DNA from: Gemmatimonadota bacterium
GTDB taxonomy: Bacteria; Gemmatimonadota; Gemmatimonadetes; Gemmatimonadales; Gemmatimonadaceae
Direction of reading: 5' to 3'
Length of the DNA: 64,000 nt
Assembly (NCBI GenBank): GCA_040388625.1
Contig: JAZKBK010000003.1
Location: 558,001 to 622,000 of the forward strand
Shown: piece after piece, positions 15,904 to 25,698 of the stretch
How positions within the stretch are numbered: position 1 is the first letter of the stretch
How the letters are laid out: each line of letters begins with the position of its first letter
Program-made: the position numbers and the translations under genes
The notes under the pieces: model-generated
Seen by the model: the letters and a program-made list of their open reading frames with translations, nothing else
What the model was told of the DNA's origin: nothing
Database searches by the model: none

Positions 15904-17400
15904 ATGCAACCGCTGTCGATCCTGCTCGTTGACGATGACGAGGTGGATCGACTCGCGCTTCGTCGCGCGCTCGGCAAGGCGAACCTCGGCGAGCTCGTGA
16001 TCGTCGAAGCGGAGCGGGCACGCGATGCGTTCACGCAGATCACGAGCAAGTCGTTCGATTGTGCCTTCTTCGATTTCCGTCTGCCCGATAGCGACGGTGT
16101 GGCGTTGTTGCGCAATGTGCGGACAGCGGGCGTGAATACTCCCGTCATAGTGCTGACGGGATTCGGCGATGAGCAGACGGTACTGGATGCAATGAAGGCT
16201 GGTGCCACCGATTACGTCGCCAAGTCGGCCGTATCGCCGGAACGTATCGGACAGGTAGTACGCTCAGCTGTGCGACTGGCCGCGGCGGAGCGCCACGCGG
16301 ACGCGGCCCGGGCGGCACACGAGCGTTACGCGAATCAGCTGGTTGGGTTGGCTGACGCAGCAGTCGCGGTCAACCGGGCGGAGAACGTTCGTGACCTGCT
16401 CGACGCGGCCGCCATGCACGCATGCCTCATCACAGGCGCGCCGGCGGCATGTGTCACAATTGCCGGCAGCGCGATGAACGATCTTTCCGATGACGATGAC
16501 GATGGCGGCTGGTATTCGGTAGACGGTGATGCGCGGCGGGACATATCCTCGCCAATAGAGGTTCCTCTCCCCGGTCGCGGCGATGAGACCATCGGCAACA
16601 TCATGCTGGAGGTGTGGGCAAATCGAGGAAGCGATGCCGCGGTGGTGAATCAGCTTGCGCGTCTGGTTGGTGGCGCACTCGAGAACGTCCGCCTCTATCG
16701 CGCCGCCCAACGCGCGACTCAGGCGCGGAATGACGTGCTGGCAATCGTCTCACACGATCTACGCAATCCGCTGCACACGATCGTTCTCAGTGCATCGTAC
16801 CTGGCCGATGTGTTTCTTCCGGACCTGCCGGAGGCGGCACTTCAGCAGACGCAGATCATACGGCGCGCGGTCGATCGCGCAAACCGGTTGATTCAGGACC
16901 TGCTCGACGTCTCACGAATCGAAGCGGGGGGATTCTCCGTCGTCACTGAACCGATCGCGCCCGAACTGCTGCTCGCTGACGCATTGGAAGCGATGGCGCC
17001 CACCGCTGCCGCCGCAAATGTAGAGCTCACCTGTTGCAGTGACGATGCCGATCTGCCCGACGTGATGGCAGATCGCGAGCGGCTGCAACAGGTGTTCAGT
17101 AATCTCATCGGAAACGCGGTAAAATTCACACCGGCCGGTGGAAGAATAGACGTCACGGCGAGCGCCGATGGCCCATACAATGTTCGCTTCTCCGTTCGTG
17201 ACAGCGGACCGGGAGTGAGTCCGGAGAATTTGCCGCACATCTTCGACAGGTTCTGGCAGGCGACTCATGGTGTGCGTACCGGCGCGGGCCTGGGACTCGC
17301 GATCGCCCGGGGTATCGTCGAAGCCCATCATGGCACGATTCGGGCGCGTAGCGAACCGGGACAGGGCGCCGAGATCGTGTTTGATCTACCGGTGGCATGA
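15904..17400 (+). CDS. receiver-histidine kinase hybrid (REC-HisKA-HATPase)
   Basis: Soluble signalling protein of 498 residues. It starts with a receiver domain (about 1-125: LLVDDDEVD, Asp in FFDFRLPDSDG, VLTGFG, and a Lys in VAKS). A middle region of about 140 residues (130-270) has a weak GAF-like character. The kinase core follows, with His in IVSHDLRNPLHT, NLIGNAVKFTP, VRDSGPGVS and GAGLGLAIARG. No membrane segment. The chosen ATG at 15904 begins MQPLSILLVDDD. The order REC before kinase suggests it takes phosphate from the upstream kinase and continues a relay. Confidence 0.88.
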   Translation: MQPLSILLVDDDEVDRLALRRALGKANLGELVIVEAERARDAFTQITSKSFDCAFFDFRLPDSDGVALLRNVRTAGVNTPVIVLTGFGDEQTVLDAMKAGATDYVAKSAVSPERIGQVVRSAVRLAAAERHADAARAAHERYANQLVGLADAAVAVNRAENVRDLLDAAAMHACLITGAPAACVTIAGSAMNDLSDDDDDGGWYSVDGDARRDISSPIEVPLPGRGDETIGNIMLEVWANRGSDAAVVNQLARLVGGALENVRLYRAAQRATQARNDVLAIVSHDLRNPLHTIVLSASYLADVFLPDLPEAALQQTQIIRRAVDRANRLIQDLLDVSRIEAGGFSVVTEPIAPELLLADALEAMAPTAAAANVELTCCSDDADLPDVMADRERLQQVFSNLIGNAVKFTPAGGRIDVTASADGPYNVRFSVRDSGPGVSPENLPHIFDRFWQATHGVRTGAGLGLAIARGIVEAHHGTIRARSEPGQGAEIVFDLPVA

Positions 17401-17441
17401 ACGACGCATAGCGTCGGCCCGCACGTACAGACGCAGCAGCG

Positions 17442-20384
17442 CTACGAAGCTTGTACGGTAGCTGTTGCGTTCAGTGCTTCGCGTACTTTCGCGGTGAGAC
17501 CTTCCGGCGTGAATGGCTTCTGAATGAATGCACTTCCGTAATCGACCAGCCTCTGACGAAGCGACGTCTGTTCGGTATAGCCCGACATCACCAGCACCGC
17601 GACGTTGGGCTCGCGCTCCCGGATCCGCGCCGTCAGCTCGCCGCCACTCATCTCCGGCATGATCATGTCAGTCAACAGGAGGTCGATGCCGTGCCCGATC
17701 CTGTCGTGAATTGCGAGCGCCTCGCCACCATCGGCCGCTGCGTAGATGGTGTAGCCCGCACGCTCCAAAATGCGGGTCGCCGTCGTGCGCACTGCGTCAT
17801 CGTCCTCGACGAGTAGAATTGTCTCTGCGCCACGCGTGACCGTGCTCACCGGTGCCGTAGCGACGTTCACCGCTGGCGCCGATTGTACAAGCGGCAGATA
17901 GACCTTGAATGTTGCGCCGATGCCCGGCTCGCTACGCACGGTGATATAGCCGCCGGACTGTGTGATGATGCCATGTGCGGTCGACAGGCCAAGTCCGGTT
18001 CCCTTTCCGTACTCCTTGGTCGTGAAGAACGGCTCGAAGATCCGCGACTGCATCGACTCCGGGATACCGCAGCCTGTATCGCTCACAGCGAGTGTCACGT
18101 AGTCACCCGGCTTGGCACCCGCGCACTCACTGCCGTCCGCGCCGTCGAGCGTGGCATCTCTGGTCTCGATGACGAGCTCGCCGCCTTCGGGCATTGCATC
18201 GCGGGCATTGACGATGAGATTCATCAGTACCTGCTCCAGCTGGCCCGGATCCGCGTTGACCCATCCAAGCGACCGATCGAGTGTCATGATCACCTTTATA
18301 TCGGCCGGCAGGACGCGGCGGAGCATCTGCTCCATTCCTTCCACTACGTCGTTGAGATCGAGCACGCGAGGCTCCAGCATCTGCTGGCGACTGAACGCAA
18401 GCAGCTGACGCGTGAGCACGCCAGCACGATCGGCTGCGCTCATTATCTCCTTGATGTCGGGGCGAATCGGCTCGTCCTTGGGAAGCTCGGAGAGAAGTAT
18501 CCCTGCGTATCCGGTAACGACGGTCAGAAGATTGTTGAAGTCGTGCGCGATTCCGCCGGCGAGCTGGCCGACGGCGTCCATCTTCTGAGCATGCCGCAAC
18601 TGAGCCTCGAGCTTCGCACGCTCGGAAAGATCCGCGGCCAGCAACACAAAGCCGCTCGGTTCCGAATGCGCGTTTCTGACAACGCCGACCGAAAGACTCA
18701 GATCGACCAGAGAACCATCGCGGCGCATGCGCTGTGCGTGGACATCGATGAACCGCCCTTCGCGCAATGCGCGTGTGCGACTGCGCGCAATTTCCGGCAG
18801 CATCGTTTCCGACGCGAGTGGGTATGGCTTGCCGATGACTTCCTCTGCCGCCCACCCGAACAATCGCTCGGCGGCACCGTTCCACTGCAGCACCTGGAGG
18901 TTCAGATCCGTCGCAATTATCGCCACTGGCGAACTGTCGAACAGAGCTCGAATGAACTCGTTCGATGCGCGCAATGCGGTCTCCGCTTCCTTGCGCGCGT
19001 CGATGTCGCGACTTGCAGTCACGAGCTCGATCACGTTGCCCCACACCGGATCGCGTATTGCACGCCCGGTGGTTTCCAGCCAGATGGAACGACCATCGGC
19101 GTGACGCAAGCGATGCTCCACACGATACGCACCGTTCGTCACCCGCAACTGGTCGAGGATCTGATCCATCGTGGTTGGATCATCGTCGCTGCTCAACTCG
19201 GTGAGATGACGACCTTCGAGCTGGCGCGGCCGATAACCCAGAGTTTGATACACAGCGGGCGACACGTACACGATGCGTCCATCCGGAGCATGGCGCACTA
19301 TGATGTCCGTCGCGTTGTCAGCCAGTAGTCGATACCGAACTTCGGATTCCGCTGTTTCCCGATGCTTGCGCTCACGCGTTGTCTGGCGGCGCGCGATCGT
19401 GATGATCGCGATCATGAAGATGATCGCCGCAGCAGTTGACAGTTCCGTAGCGAGCCTCGAGTCTACTGACGCGAATACGACGTCTGTCAGTTCTCGCCGG
19501 CGCAGCCCCCACGGCATACCGTCGATGCGCGTCGCGAATTCGACACGCGATCCAGAGACCAGGGCGGTGGTGTCCGGCTGTATCAGGAAAGACGCGCGCG
19601 CCGAACGAGGCGCCAGTGCCGCCGGCCATGCCCCCTCGAGTCTCCCACGCATCCGATCCGGAGTCAGCGTGACTTCGTAGATCGAATCGTCGATTCCGGC
19701 GACGAGAGAAGCTGCTTCGGTTGCAGTGCGGTCTGACCACGCCGAGATGTCAGTCAGCAGCGGCGCAGCATCGCTGGTGAGCACTACCGACCCGATGATC
19801 CGACCGGTGATCGGGCTCTGGCCGGTCCGTGGTGGAGCGGCAATGACGCGGTGCGCGAATGCGACCGCGAGTTTCTGCGGGGCCAGTGGGAATGGTCCGA
19901 CTATCCGCCCGGAATCGGTAGCGAGCGATGCCATCGCCGCCTTTCGAACCGCGGCAGGCGGGGGTTGAGAGGAAATTGTTCCGACAACATTTCCCCGGCG
20001 GTCCAGGAGCCAGACTCCGTTGAATCCATGGAGCTGGTTGAGCGTTGTCATGCTCTGCGTCAGCCTGCTCCTGATGGAATCTGGCGACGGTACGGGATGC
20101 GTCGGCCGCGGAATACCAAACAGCTCGCTGCTCTGACCAGCCGAGATCGCCAGCAGTTTCGCATCGGCTTGGCGCGGCCGGAGCCAGTTGGATGCGTTGG
20201 CGCCGGCGAGGCGAGCGATCATGGACGACCGCGTTGCCCAGGAGTGCACGGAATCCTGACGGAGGATATGCCGGCGCAGAGCAGCAGCGGATGCGAAACT
20301 GACCGTAGTCGCCGCAATTATCGCGACGGTCCGCCATGGACGGCTACGGAATGATTCCACAAGCTGCAACTGGTCCTCAGGCAT
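17442..20384 (-). CDS. large hybrid histidine kinase: TM-PAS-PAS-HisKA-HATPase-REC
   Basis: A 980-residue hybrid kinase. An N-terminal membrane helix (about 18-36) and a second (about 313-330) enclose an extracytoplasmic sensor region of some 280 residues that I do not recognise. Two PAS domains follow (about 345-470 and 475-595). His614 lies in QLAGGIAHDFNNLLT, the ATPase has NLIVNARDAMP, VSDTGCGIP and GKGTGLGLSTAHG, and a C-terminal receiver holds Asp906 in LLLTDMIMPEMSG and a Lys in IQKPF. It is convergent with the preceding signalling genes and has no separate output gene beside it. Signal unknown. Confidence 0.9.
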   Translation of the reverse strand: MPEDQLQLVESFRSRPWRTVAIIAATTVSFASAAALRRHILRQDSVHSWATRSSMIARLAGANASNWLRPRQADAKLLAISAGQSSELFGIPRPTHPVPSPDSIRSRLTQSMTTLNQLHGFNGVWLLDRRGNVVGTISSQPPPAAVRKAAMASLATDSGRIVGPFPLAPQKLAVAFAHRVIAAPPRTGQSPITGRIIGSVVLTSDAAPLLTDISAWSDRTATEAASLVAGIDDSIYEVTLTPDRMRGRLEGAWPAALAPRSARASFLIQPDTTALVSGSRVEFATRIDGMPWGLRRRELTDVVFASVDSRLATELSTAAAIIFMIAIITIARRQTTRERKHRETAESEVRYRLLADNATDIIVRHAPDGRIVYVSPAVYQTLGYRPRQLEGRHLTELSSDDDPTTMDQILDQLRVTNGAYRVEHRLRHADGRSIWLETTGRAIRDPVWGNVIELVTASRDIDARKEAETALRASNEFIRALFDSSPVAIIATDLNLQVLQWNGAAERLFGWAAEEVIGKPYPLASETMLPEIARSRTRALREGRFIDVHAQRMRRDGSLVDLSLSVGVVRNAHSEPSGFVLLAADLSERAKLEAQLRHAQKMDAVGQLAGGIAHDFNNLLTVVTGYAGILLSELPKDEPIRPDIKEIMSAADRAGVLTRQLLAFSRQQMLEPRVLDLNDVVEGMEQMLRRVLPADIKVIMTLDRSLGWVNADPGQLEQVLMNLIVNARDAMPEGGELVIETRDATLDGADGSECAGAKPGDYVTLAVSDTGCGIPESMQSRIFEPFFTTKEYGKGTGLGLSTAHGIITQSGGYITVRSEPGIGATFKVYLPLVQSAPAVNVATAPVSTVTRGAETILLVEDDDAVRTTATRILERAGYTIYAAADGGEALAIHDRIGHGIDLLLTDMIMPEMSGGELTARIREREPNVAVLVMSGYTEQTSLRQRLVDYGSAFIQKPFTPEGLTAKVREALNATATVQAS

Positions 20385-20577
20385 CAGATTGTCCTGGGAA
20401 ATAAAAAGTGCTTGGCTCGGACTAAGACAGTCAAACGGATGCTTACGCTACGGCCGGATCTCCTTCTGAGGTCTCGGCGCCTTGCAACCAGACTTGACCG
20501 CTGCTGGTAATCGGCAGCGCAGTTTCCACTCGATCACCACATGCCCAATCTATCTCCCCTTATTCCGCCCGCCATCG

Positions 20578-21162
20578 CTAGACGCGATCCTTCGGCCGCA
20601 GGACCAGACCCAGGCTCACAAGGGCCAGTATCAGTGCAATCCATTGCACCCACTGCACGGAGGTTTCGGAGGTTGCTGGTGCCGACGAGGCGATCGAATC
20701 AACGGGCGCGATAGTCGTGACGGACGCCGGGGTCCTGGACCCTTTCTCACCAGTCCAATCGACGCGCTCGATGCCCGTGTAGGTCTGGTAAACCGGCCAG
20801 ATCAGTTGCGTTGCCGTCTTGGGGTTCGCCGCCATGAAGGGGAACTCCACAAATCGTTGCGGCGCGAGCGTGCCTGTCCACACCGCCCCCACGATTCGTT
20901 TCGCGGAATCGGTAAGAATCTGGAGCTGCCATCCGGGAACGTCCTCGAACGCGGTGATGCGCACTCCATCGGGGAAATGGATCTCCACCCGTGTCGTGGC
21001 GACCGCCTTCTCATTCGGAACACGCAGCACGTAACGCTCGTACGCGCCGCTCGCAGATTTCTTGGGATACACGACAGCGTGCGCCAACGCGATCGACGGC
21101 GCTAGCGATGCAATCGCGCTGACCAGTATGAGTACATGAATCAAGCGACGCCGGACGTTCAT
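20578..21162 (-). CDS. YcnI-like DUF1775 copper-associated membrane protein
   Basis: Exported protein: signal peptide ending at ...SIALA, then a mature chain starting HAVVYPKKS, whose N-terminal His is the expected copper ligand of DUF1775/YcnI domains. The domain (about 25-150) contains ERYVLRVPNE and GWQL stretches seen in the family. A C-terminal membrane helix (VQWIALILALVSLGLVL) anchors it. ATG 21162 overlaps the copCD stop by ATGA. Family members sit beside CopC/CopD genes, as here, and are thought to hand copper across the envelope. Confidence 0.88.
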   Translation of the reverse strand: MNVRRRLIHVLILVSAIASLAPSIALAHAVVYPKKSASGAYERYVLRVPNEKAVATTRVEIHFPDGVRITAFEDVPGWQLQILTDSAKRIVGAVWTGTLAPQRFVEFPFMAANPKTATQLIWPVYQTYTGIERVDWTGEKGSRTPASVTTIAPVDSIASSAPATSETSVQWVQWIALILALVSLGLVLRPKDRV

Positions 21163-22484
21163 TGATCGGATGAGTGAATGTGTGAAGAAGAGTGCACTAC
21201 CGCGTGATGTGGAGGCGATACATACGCGAGCAATCCTCCAAGCAACACGACGATACACATCACCGCAACTTCGCTGCGTATCGCAGTGGTAAAGCGGCCG
21301 GAAATGGCGGCTCCGCTTGCCAGACGGGGCAACACCCGATACCGATGATTAGCGCCGAAGGCAAGGAGAACAAGAAGTCCCACGATCTTGGCGAGCAACA
21401 CTGCGCCATACGCAGACCGGAACAGATCCCATGGCGATGACATGAACAGCAACGCTTGCAATACGCCAGAAAGGATTACCACGATTGCGGCAACAAGCGC
21501 AATCGTCGAGACACGCAACGCATCACGCATGAATGTGTCCGTCGCGTCACGATCATACGCAATGAGGTAGAGCAATGCGCCGAGCCACGCACCACCCGCC
21601 AGAAGATGCAGTGCCCTTGCAGGCTCCGTCCAGATCGGATCGATTGCAGCCGAATGACCGCTCGCACCGCTCACGATGAGCGCAGCGACCGCGAACAACA
21701 GCGCAAGCCGCTGACGCCTCGCGATCGCGACCGCCCAGAGAACGAGAATGGTGAGGCCGGTACGCCAGATCTCGATTTTTCCTATGCTGCTTGCCAGGAG
21801 CGCCGACGTCGAATCGCTGCCAAGCCGGTGATCCGGCGTCGCATTGATGATCCAGGCGCCGAAGTGCAGCGCGAGCAGTATCGCCGCAGCGATCGATAGT
21901 CGAATCGCAAGTCGTGCTGGTCTGCGCTGCACGAGCTCGGCCGCGGTACGCGGCCACGAGAGGCAGAACAGCAAACCCATGACCGCCATGAGACAGCCGA
22001 GCCCGAGCCCGCGTAGCGCGGCAGGCACTACTGGAGCTCCGATCACCGTCGGGCCCCATGTGGACGGTGCGTTCAGAGCGACGGGAGAAGCCGGCGGAGC
22101 CTGTTCAGCGGAGTTGCCTGTCCAGAAGATGATGTTCCCCTCGACTGGATGACCGTCAGCCGAAACGACTCGCCATACAAGCCGATAGGATCCCGGTGCG
22201 AGCGATTCTACCGGTGCAACTATCGCGTGCACGTCGTGCGGGTCTCCGGCAACGGCGAGCCGTGTAATGCTGCCGTCGTCTGCGACGAGCGACAGTTGCG
22301 CCAGCGTCGGCTCGATTTCCTCACTGAACAACAGACGCACGCGCGACGGGCTGACGGACAGATGAGCATTCGCGGCCGGCTCGGAGCTTACGAGTGAGGC
22401 ATGCGCGTGCGCGACCGATCGCGTGGCAAACAGCATGACCAGACTACCGAAAACGACGAATGCGGCAGTCTGCACACGGGCCAT
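21159..22484 (-). CDS. CopC-CopD fusion, copper import protein
   Basis: A fused periplasmic CopC domain and CopD membrane domain, moving copper into the cell. The signal peptide ends ...SVAHA and the mature chain begins HASLVSSEPA, with the N-terminal His expected as copper ligand. DPHDVHA and SADGHPVEGN give further His ligands. Eight or so membrane helices follow in the CopD part, with His and Met residues in helices and a C-terminal run of His (PPHHAVVH...HIH). Start ATG 22484 gives a clean signal peptide; ATG 22544 lies directly after the receptor stop and is the coupled alternative. Middle of a four-gene copper operon. Confidence 0.9.
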   Translation of the reverse strand: MARVQTAAFVVFGSLVMLFATRSVAHAHASLVSSEPAANAHLSVSPSRVRLLFSEEIEPTLAQLSLVADDGSITRLAVAGDPHDVHAIVAPVESLAPGSYRLVWRVVSADGHPVEGNIIFWTGNSAEQAPPASPVALNAPSTWGPTVIGAPVVPAALRGLGLGCLMAVMGLLFCLSWPRTAAELVQRRPARLAIRLSIAAAILLALHFGAWIINATPDHRLGSDSTSALLASSIGKIEIWRTGLTILVLWAVAIARRQRLALLFAVAALIVSGASGHSAAIDPIWTEPARALHLLAGGAWLGALLYLIAYDRDATDTFMRDALRVSTIALVAAIVVILSGVLQALLFMSSPWDLFRSAYGAVLLAKIVGLLVLLAFGANHRYRVLPRLASGAAISGRFTTAIRSEVAVMCIVVLLGGLLAYVSPPHHAVVHSSSHIHSSDQ

Positions 22485-22545
22485 GAAGCGCGCGTACGCA
22501 GCATGTCGTGGACCCGTTCGTTTGACACCGGCGACGCCTGGCATA

Positions 22546-24885
22546 CTACAGCGAGTACTTCGCGCCTGCCACAACGGTACGCTGCGGGAATGGATGAAAC
22601 AGAAAGTACTTTCGGCCGAGAAGATTATCGACTCCGACAGACGCTCCCCAGTGACGATCGATCCGGTAGTTTGCGCGCGCATCCATCACGAACCATTCGC
22701 TGAATCCCTGATACGTGTTGGGGTTGACGTCGGTGTTGTCCAGCGTTGTAAACATCTTGCCGCTGTAGCGCCCCGCAAGCGAGAAGGCGACTCGCGCGTC
22801 AGGGTGATAGGTGGTCAGGAACGTTGCGCGCCACTTTGGTATGTTCGGCAGAAACTTGCCCACCGCGGTACCCGCCGGCGCCGACGCGCTCGCACGTCCC
22901 GAGAGTGCCAGCGTACGTGCGTCGAGATATGTCACGCTTCCGGAAAGATCCAGTCCGTGAAAGAGAATCCCCGTGCTGTTACCCGTCAGCTCGACACCAC
23001 GCGCCCTTACATGATCCACGTTGGAGAGAAACGAATACAAAGTCGCCGAGCTCGGCACGAGGGGAAGGAACTGCGAGATGATCGCGTCGTGCACGTCGTC
23101 CTGGAACAGCGACAGCTGCACATCTCCGCGATCGAAGGAACGCCTTGCACGCAGCTCGGCGGCAAGATCGTCATCCGGCTTCAGATCCGGATCCGGAGAG
23201 GTGAACGTCGCGCCAGTCGAGACGAGCTGATACAGCTCGGCGGGTGTTGCAAAGCGATACGCCTTCGCGACAGACGCTGTGATCTTCAAATCCGGAGCCG
23301 CATCCCACGCAAGCACCGCCTTGGGCGAGAACTTGGACGATGTGACCGTGGGCTGAACGATGCGCGTGGATCCGTTCACGTTGAAGCCGTCGTAACCGCG
23401 CCAATCCTCGTAGCGACCACCCAGGGTGAGATTCACCGTCGGGCTCACGAGCCACGCCTCCTGCGCCCATAAAGCGTAAGTGCCCGTCTTGCCGTCGCCC
23501 TCGGTGGAGACGGTAGTGAGCGGACCATTGCGCCAGTCGGGGGTGTTGAACGTCGGGTTCGCCAGTGCGTAACGATCCGCGTGCGCACCGAAGGTCACGG
23601 TATGTGTTGCACCTGGCCCACCGCGATGCCACGCACCCTTGAGATCCAGCGTGGACCAGCCCGTGCCATCCATCGCGGCGACCTTGCCAGCGGTTCCGAA
23701 CGACGCACCGCCAGACACGGCCGCCGGTGTCCGCTGTCGATCCTTGTCGTACTGATACAGCGTCCCAACCGCTTCGAAGTCCCAATCGCTCTTCGTGTCG
23801 GTCCGAAGCGAGAAACTCTGCGACGTATGCGTCTGGTCGAGATCGTAGAAGCCGCTCGCGAATCCCGACTGCCCGCCAAACGTCGGTTGACCCGAGTCTG
23901 CCAGATACGTATCGACGCTCGACTTTCCGTCATTGTGCCAGAAGCCGATCGTGTACGCCGCACGAAGCACCGGCGTGATATCGTAGGCGAGCTTGATTTT
24001 CGCGTTGGTCATGCCGGTGTGAAGCAGACCCGAAGCACCGGTTACGTGGGTCGGCGCACCGAGCTTGTTCGCGCTCGCATAACCGCCAGTCGCACCAGCC
24101 GGCACGCTCGAGCTCGTAACATAGAGCAGCGGCTGACTCTGACTGTTCTCATAGCTACCGCTTGCCCAGAACGAGAATCTGCCGAACCGGTCGCCGACGG
24201 TGGCATTGGTGAGCGAGGTCCCGAAAGCTCGGTCGGTCCCATAGAGATTGTAGTGCTGCAGCGCCTGGGTCTGCTGTACCGACCCTTCGAGCGAGCTCGG
24301 CTGGCGCGTCGTGATCTCCATCACTGCACCCATCGAATTGCCCGGGTACGCTGCCGAGTAGGGCCCGTACATGATGTCGATGCGCGAAATCTCCTCGGGA
24401 GATATTAGACCCCATCGTGGTCCACCGATCGTGTTGTTGTTGGCGATCAACGCGGAAAGGGGAACGCCATCGGCGTATACGAGACTGCGCGCACTGGAGC
24501 TCACTCCCCAGACTCGTGTCCCGATGGTCGCCTGCGTATCACCGTAGTTCCGTTTGCGAATGTACAGGCTCGGCAGGTACTTAACCGCATCTTCGGGATC
24601 GACAATATTGACCGTCTCCTTGGCCTTCTGGGCCGTGATGCTCGCCGTCACTGGCAACGTGAGAAGCTGGAGTGGAGCAACGTGCGTTTCGCTACCACGC
24701 TTCGCCGTGACCTGAACGGCGCGGAGCTTCGCGGTGCTGTCGCGGGTGGTGGTGTCATGCGCTGTCTGTTGCGCAGCCGGAGTGACCTGGGCACGGAGTC
24801 GTCCCGGATGCGTCAACACGCACGCAACAGCAATCAGCAGCACCAGGTGCAGCTTGAATGTCCTACCCGACAATTTCGAAATCAT
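22546..24885 (-). CDS. TonB-dependent outer-membrane receptor, probably copper-linked
   Basis: A 779-residue outer-membrane receptor. The signal peptide ends about residue 32 (...GRLRA). A TonB-box-like VQVTAKR is near residue 60. The plug domain has VKYLPSLYIRKRNYG, the ADGVPLSA loop and IDIMYGPYSAAYPGNSMG. The remainder is a beta-barrel, ending in the aromatic-type C-terminus ...GAKYSL expected for outer-membrane insertion. Its stop lies next to the possible copCD start, so they are co-transcribed. The neighbours point to copper or a copper chelate as cargo; the sequence alone does not show the ligand. Confidence 0.9.
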   Translation of the reverse strand: MISKLSGRTFKLHLVLLIAVACVLTHPGRLRAQVTPAAQQTAHDTTTRDSTAKLRAVQVTAKRGSETHVAPLQLLTLPVTASITAQKAKETVNIVDPEDAVKYLPSLYIRKRNYGDTQATIGTRVWGVSSSARSLVYADGVPLSALIANNNTIGGPRWGLISPEEISRIDIMYGPYSAAYPGNSMGAVMEITTRQPSSLEGSVQQTQALQHYNLYGTDRAFGTSLTNATVGDRFGRFSFWASGSYENSQSQPLLYVTSSSVPAGATGGYASANKLGAPTHVTGASGLLHTGMTNAKIKLAYDITPVLRAAYTIGFWHNDGKSSVDTYLADSGQPTFGGQSGFASGFYDLDQTHTSQSFSLRTDTKSDWDFEAVGTLYQYDKDRQRTPAAVSGGASFGTAGKVAAMDGTGWSTLDLKGAWHRGGPGATHTVTFGAHADRYALANPTFNTPDWRNGPLTTVSTEGDGKTGTYALWAQEAWLVSPTVNLTLGGRYEDWRGYDGFNVNGSTRIVQPTVTSSKFSPKAVLAWDAAPDLKITASVAKAYRFATPAELYQLVSTGATFTSPDPDLKPDDDLAAELRARRSFDRGDVQLSLFQDDVHDAIISQFLPLVPSSATLYSFLSNVDHVRARGVELTGNSTGILFHGLDLSGSVTYLDARTLALSGRASASAPAGTAVGKFLPNIPKWRATFLTTYHPDARVAFSLAGRYSGKMFTTLDNTDVNPNTYQGFSEWFVMDARANYRIDRHWGASVGVDNLLGRKYFLFHPFPQRTVVAGAKYSL

Positions 24886-25085
24886 TTATATGGCTCTGAA
24901 AACGGCCGGTGCCACTTGCGCGCACCTTCCGTGAATCGGTCATGGAACACGACGCCGGGCGTCAAATTGGCGCACTGGTCGTGGTCGAGTGATGTGATGT
25001 GATGATGTTCGTACGAGTGACGCGGCCGCGTTCCATTGCGCGTGCACCGTACGAGAACTACGCTGTCGAGCTGCTTGTCAGCGCG

Positions 25086-25508
25086 TCAGATAGAGAGCGC
25101 TACAGGGGGGCCGTTGGCGAACGGGTGCGCGTACGGCACCGTCGCAACGGGCGTGCTCACATCACACGACGGTGCGATCGTCGCGTATTCCACGGTCCTA
25201 CTGCCAGCCACGTCCGCGTGCGCGGAAGCCGGCACCAACACCGGCGGCGCACAACAACAATCGCTGAGACAGGTGCAGGTTGTGCCAGACCCCTGCGACG
25301 GCGTTTCATGATGACCAGTGCGCTGGGCAGTGCCGCTCTGCGCCGTGATATCGCCAGCCATCCCCGGCATTTCGGGCATGCCAACCATCTGCGCTGCGCT
25401 GCCACCGTGCATGGCGCACGGGTGCAGCATCATGGGCTCGGTCAGTGCAACACCGAGCCAGATGCCCCACATGGCAGTAACGATGCGAATCCAGAGAGCG
25501 CGTCGCAT
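25086..25508 (-). CDS. exported His/Met/Cys-rich protein heading the copper operon
   Basis: About 140 residues, starting MRRALWIRIV with a probable signal or anchor helix (to about residue 25). The mature part is crowded with soft-metal ligands: MMLHPCAMHGG, MVGMPEMPGM, a His-rich patch, then CTCLSDCCC. No family is assigned with certainty; it recalls the small DUF2946-like proteins seen next to copper receptors. It lies 200 bases before the TonB receptor on the same strand. A periplasmic copper carrier or sensor role is inferred. The longer frame from 25700 reads through the divergent gene's leader and is not used. Confidence 0.65.
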   Translation of the reverse strand: MRRALWIRIVTAMWGIWLGVALTEPMMLHPCAMHGGSAAQMVGMPEMPGMAGDITAQSGTAQRTGHHETPSQGSGTTCTCLSDCCCAPPVLVPASAHADVAGSRTVEYATIAPSCDVSTPVATVPYAHPFANGPPVALSI

Positions 25509-25698
25509 CCTGAAACTTACAGAAGAACCTTTGCAAAAGACATCCTCGCCCGATCGGGCATGGTGCGCCCGGGGAGAATCGGTGGGGAAACCGCCGACAA
25601 AGTGGTCAGGCAATCTCTGACCGGATGATGATCTTCGGCTCCTTCGGGCGGCCCGGCCCGGGGTGAGCCAGTCGTTCCAGCCGTCGGACGGAGGTATC

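Noticed and set aside
17883-19328. 481-codon open frame on the plus strand
   Set aside because: It is wholly antisense to the hybrid kinase gene, lacks any domain, and is a high-GC reading artefact.
22423-23472. 349-codon plus-strand frame
   Set aside because: Antisense to the TonB receptor and copCD, with Arg/His-rich composition typical of a shadow frame.
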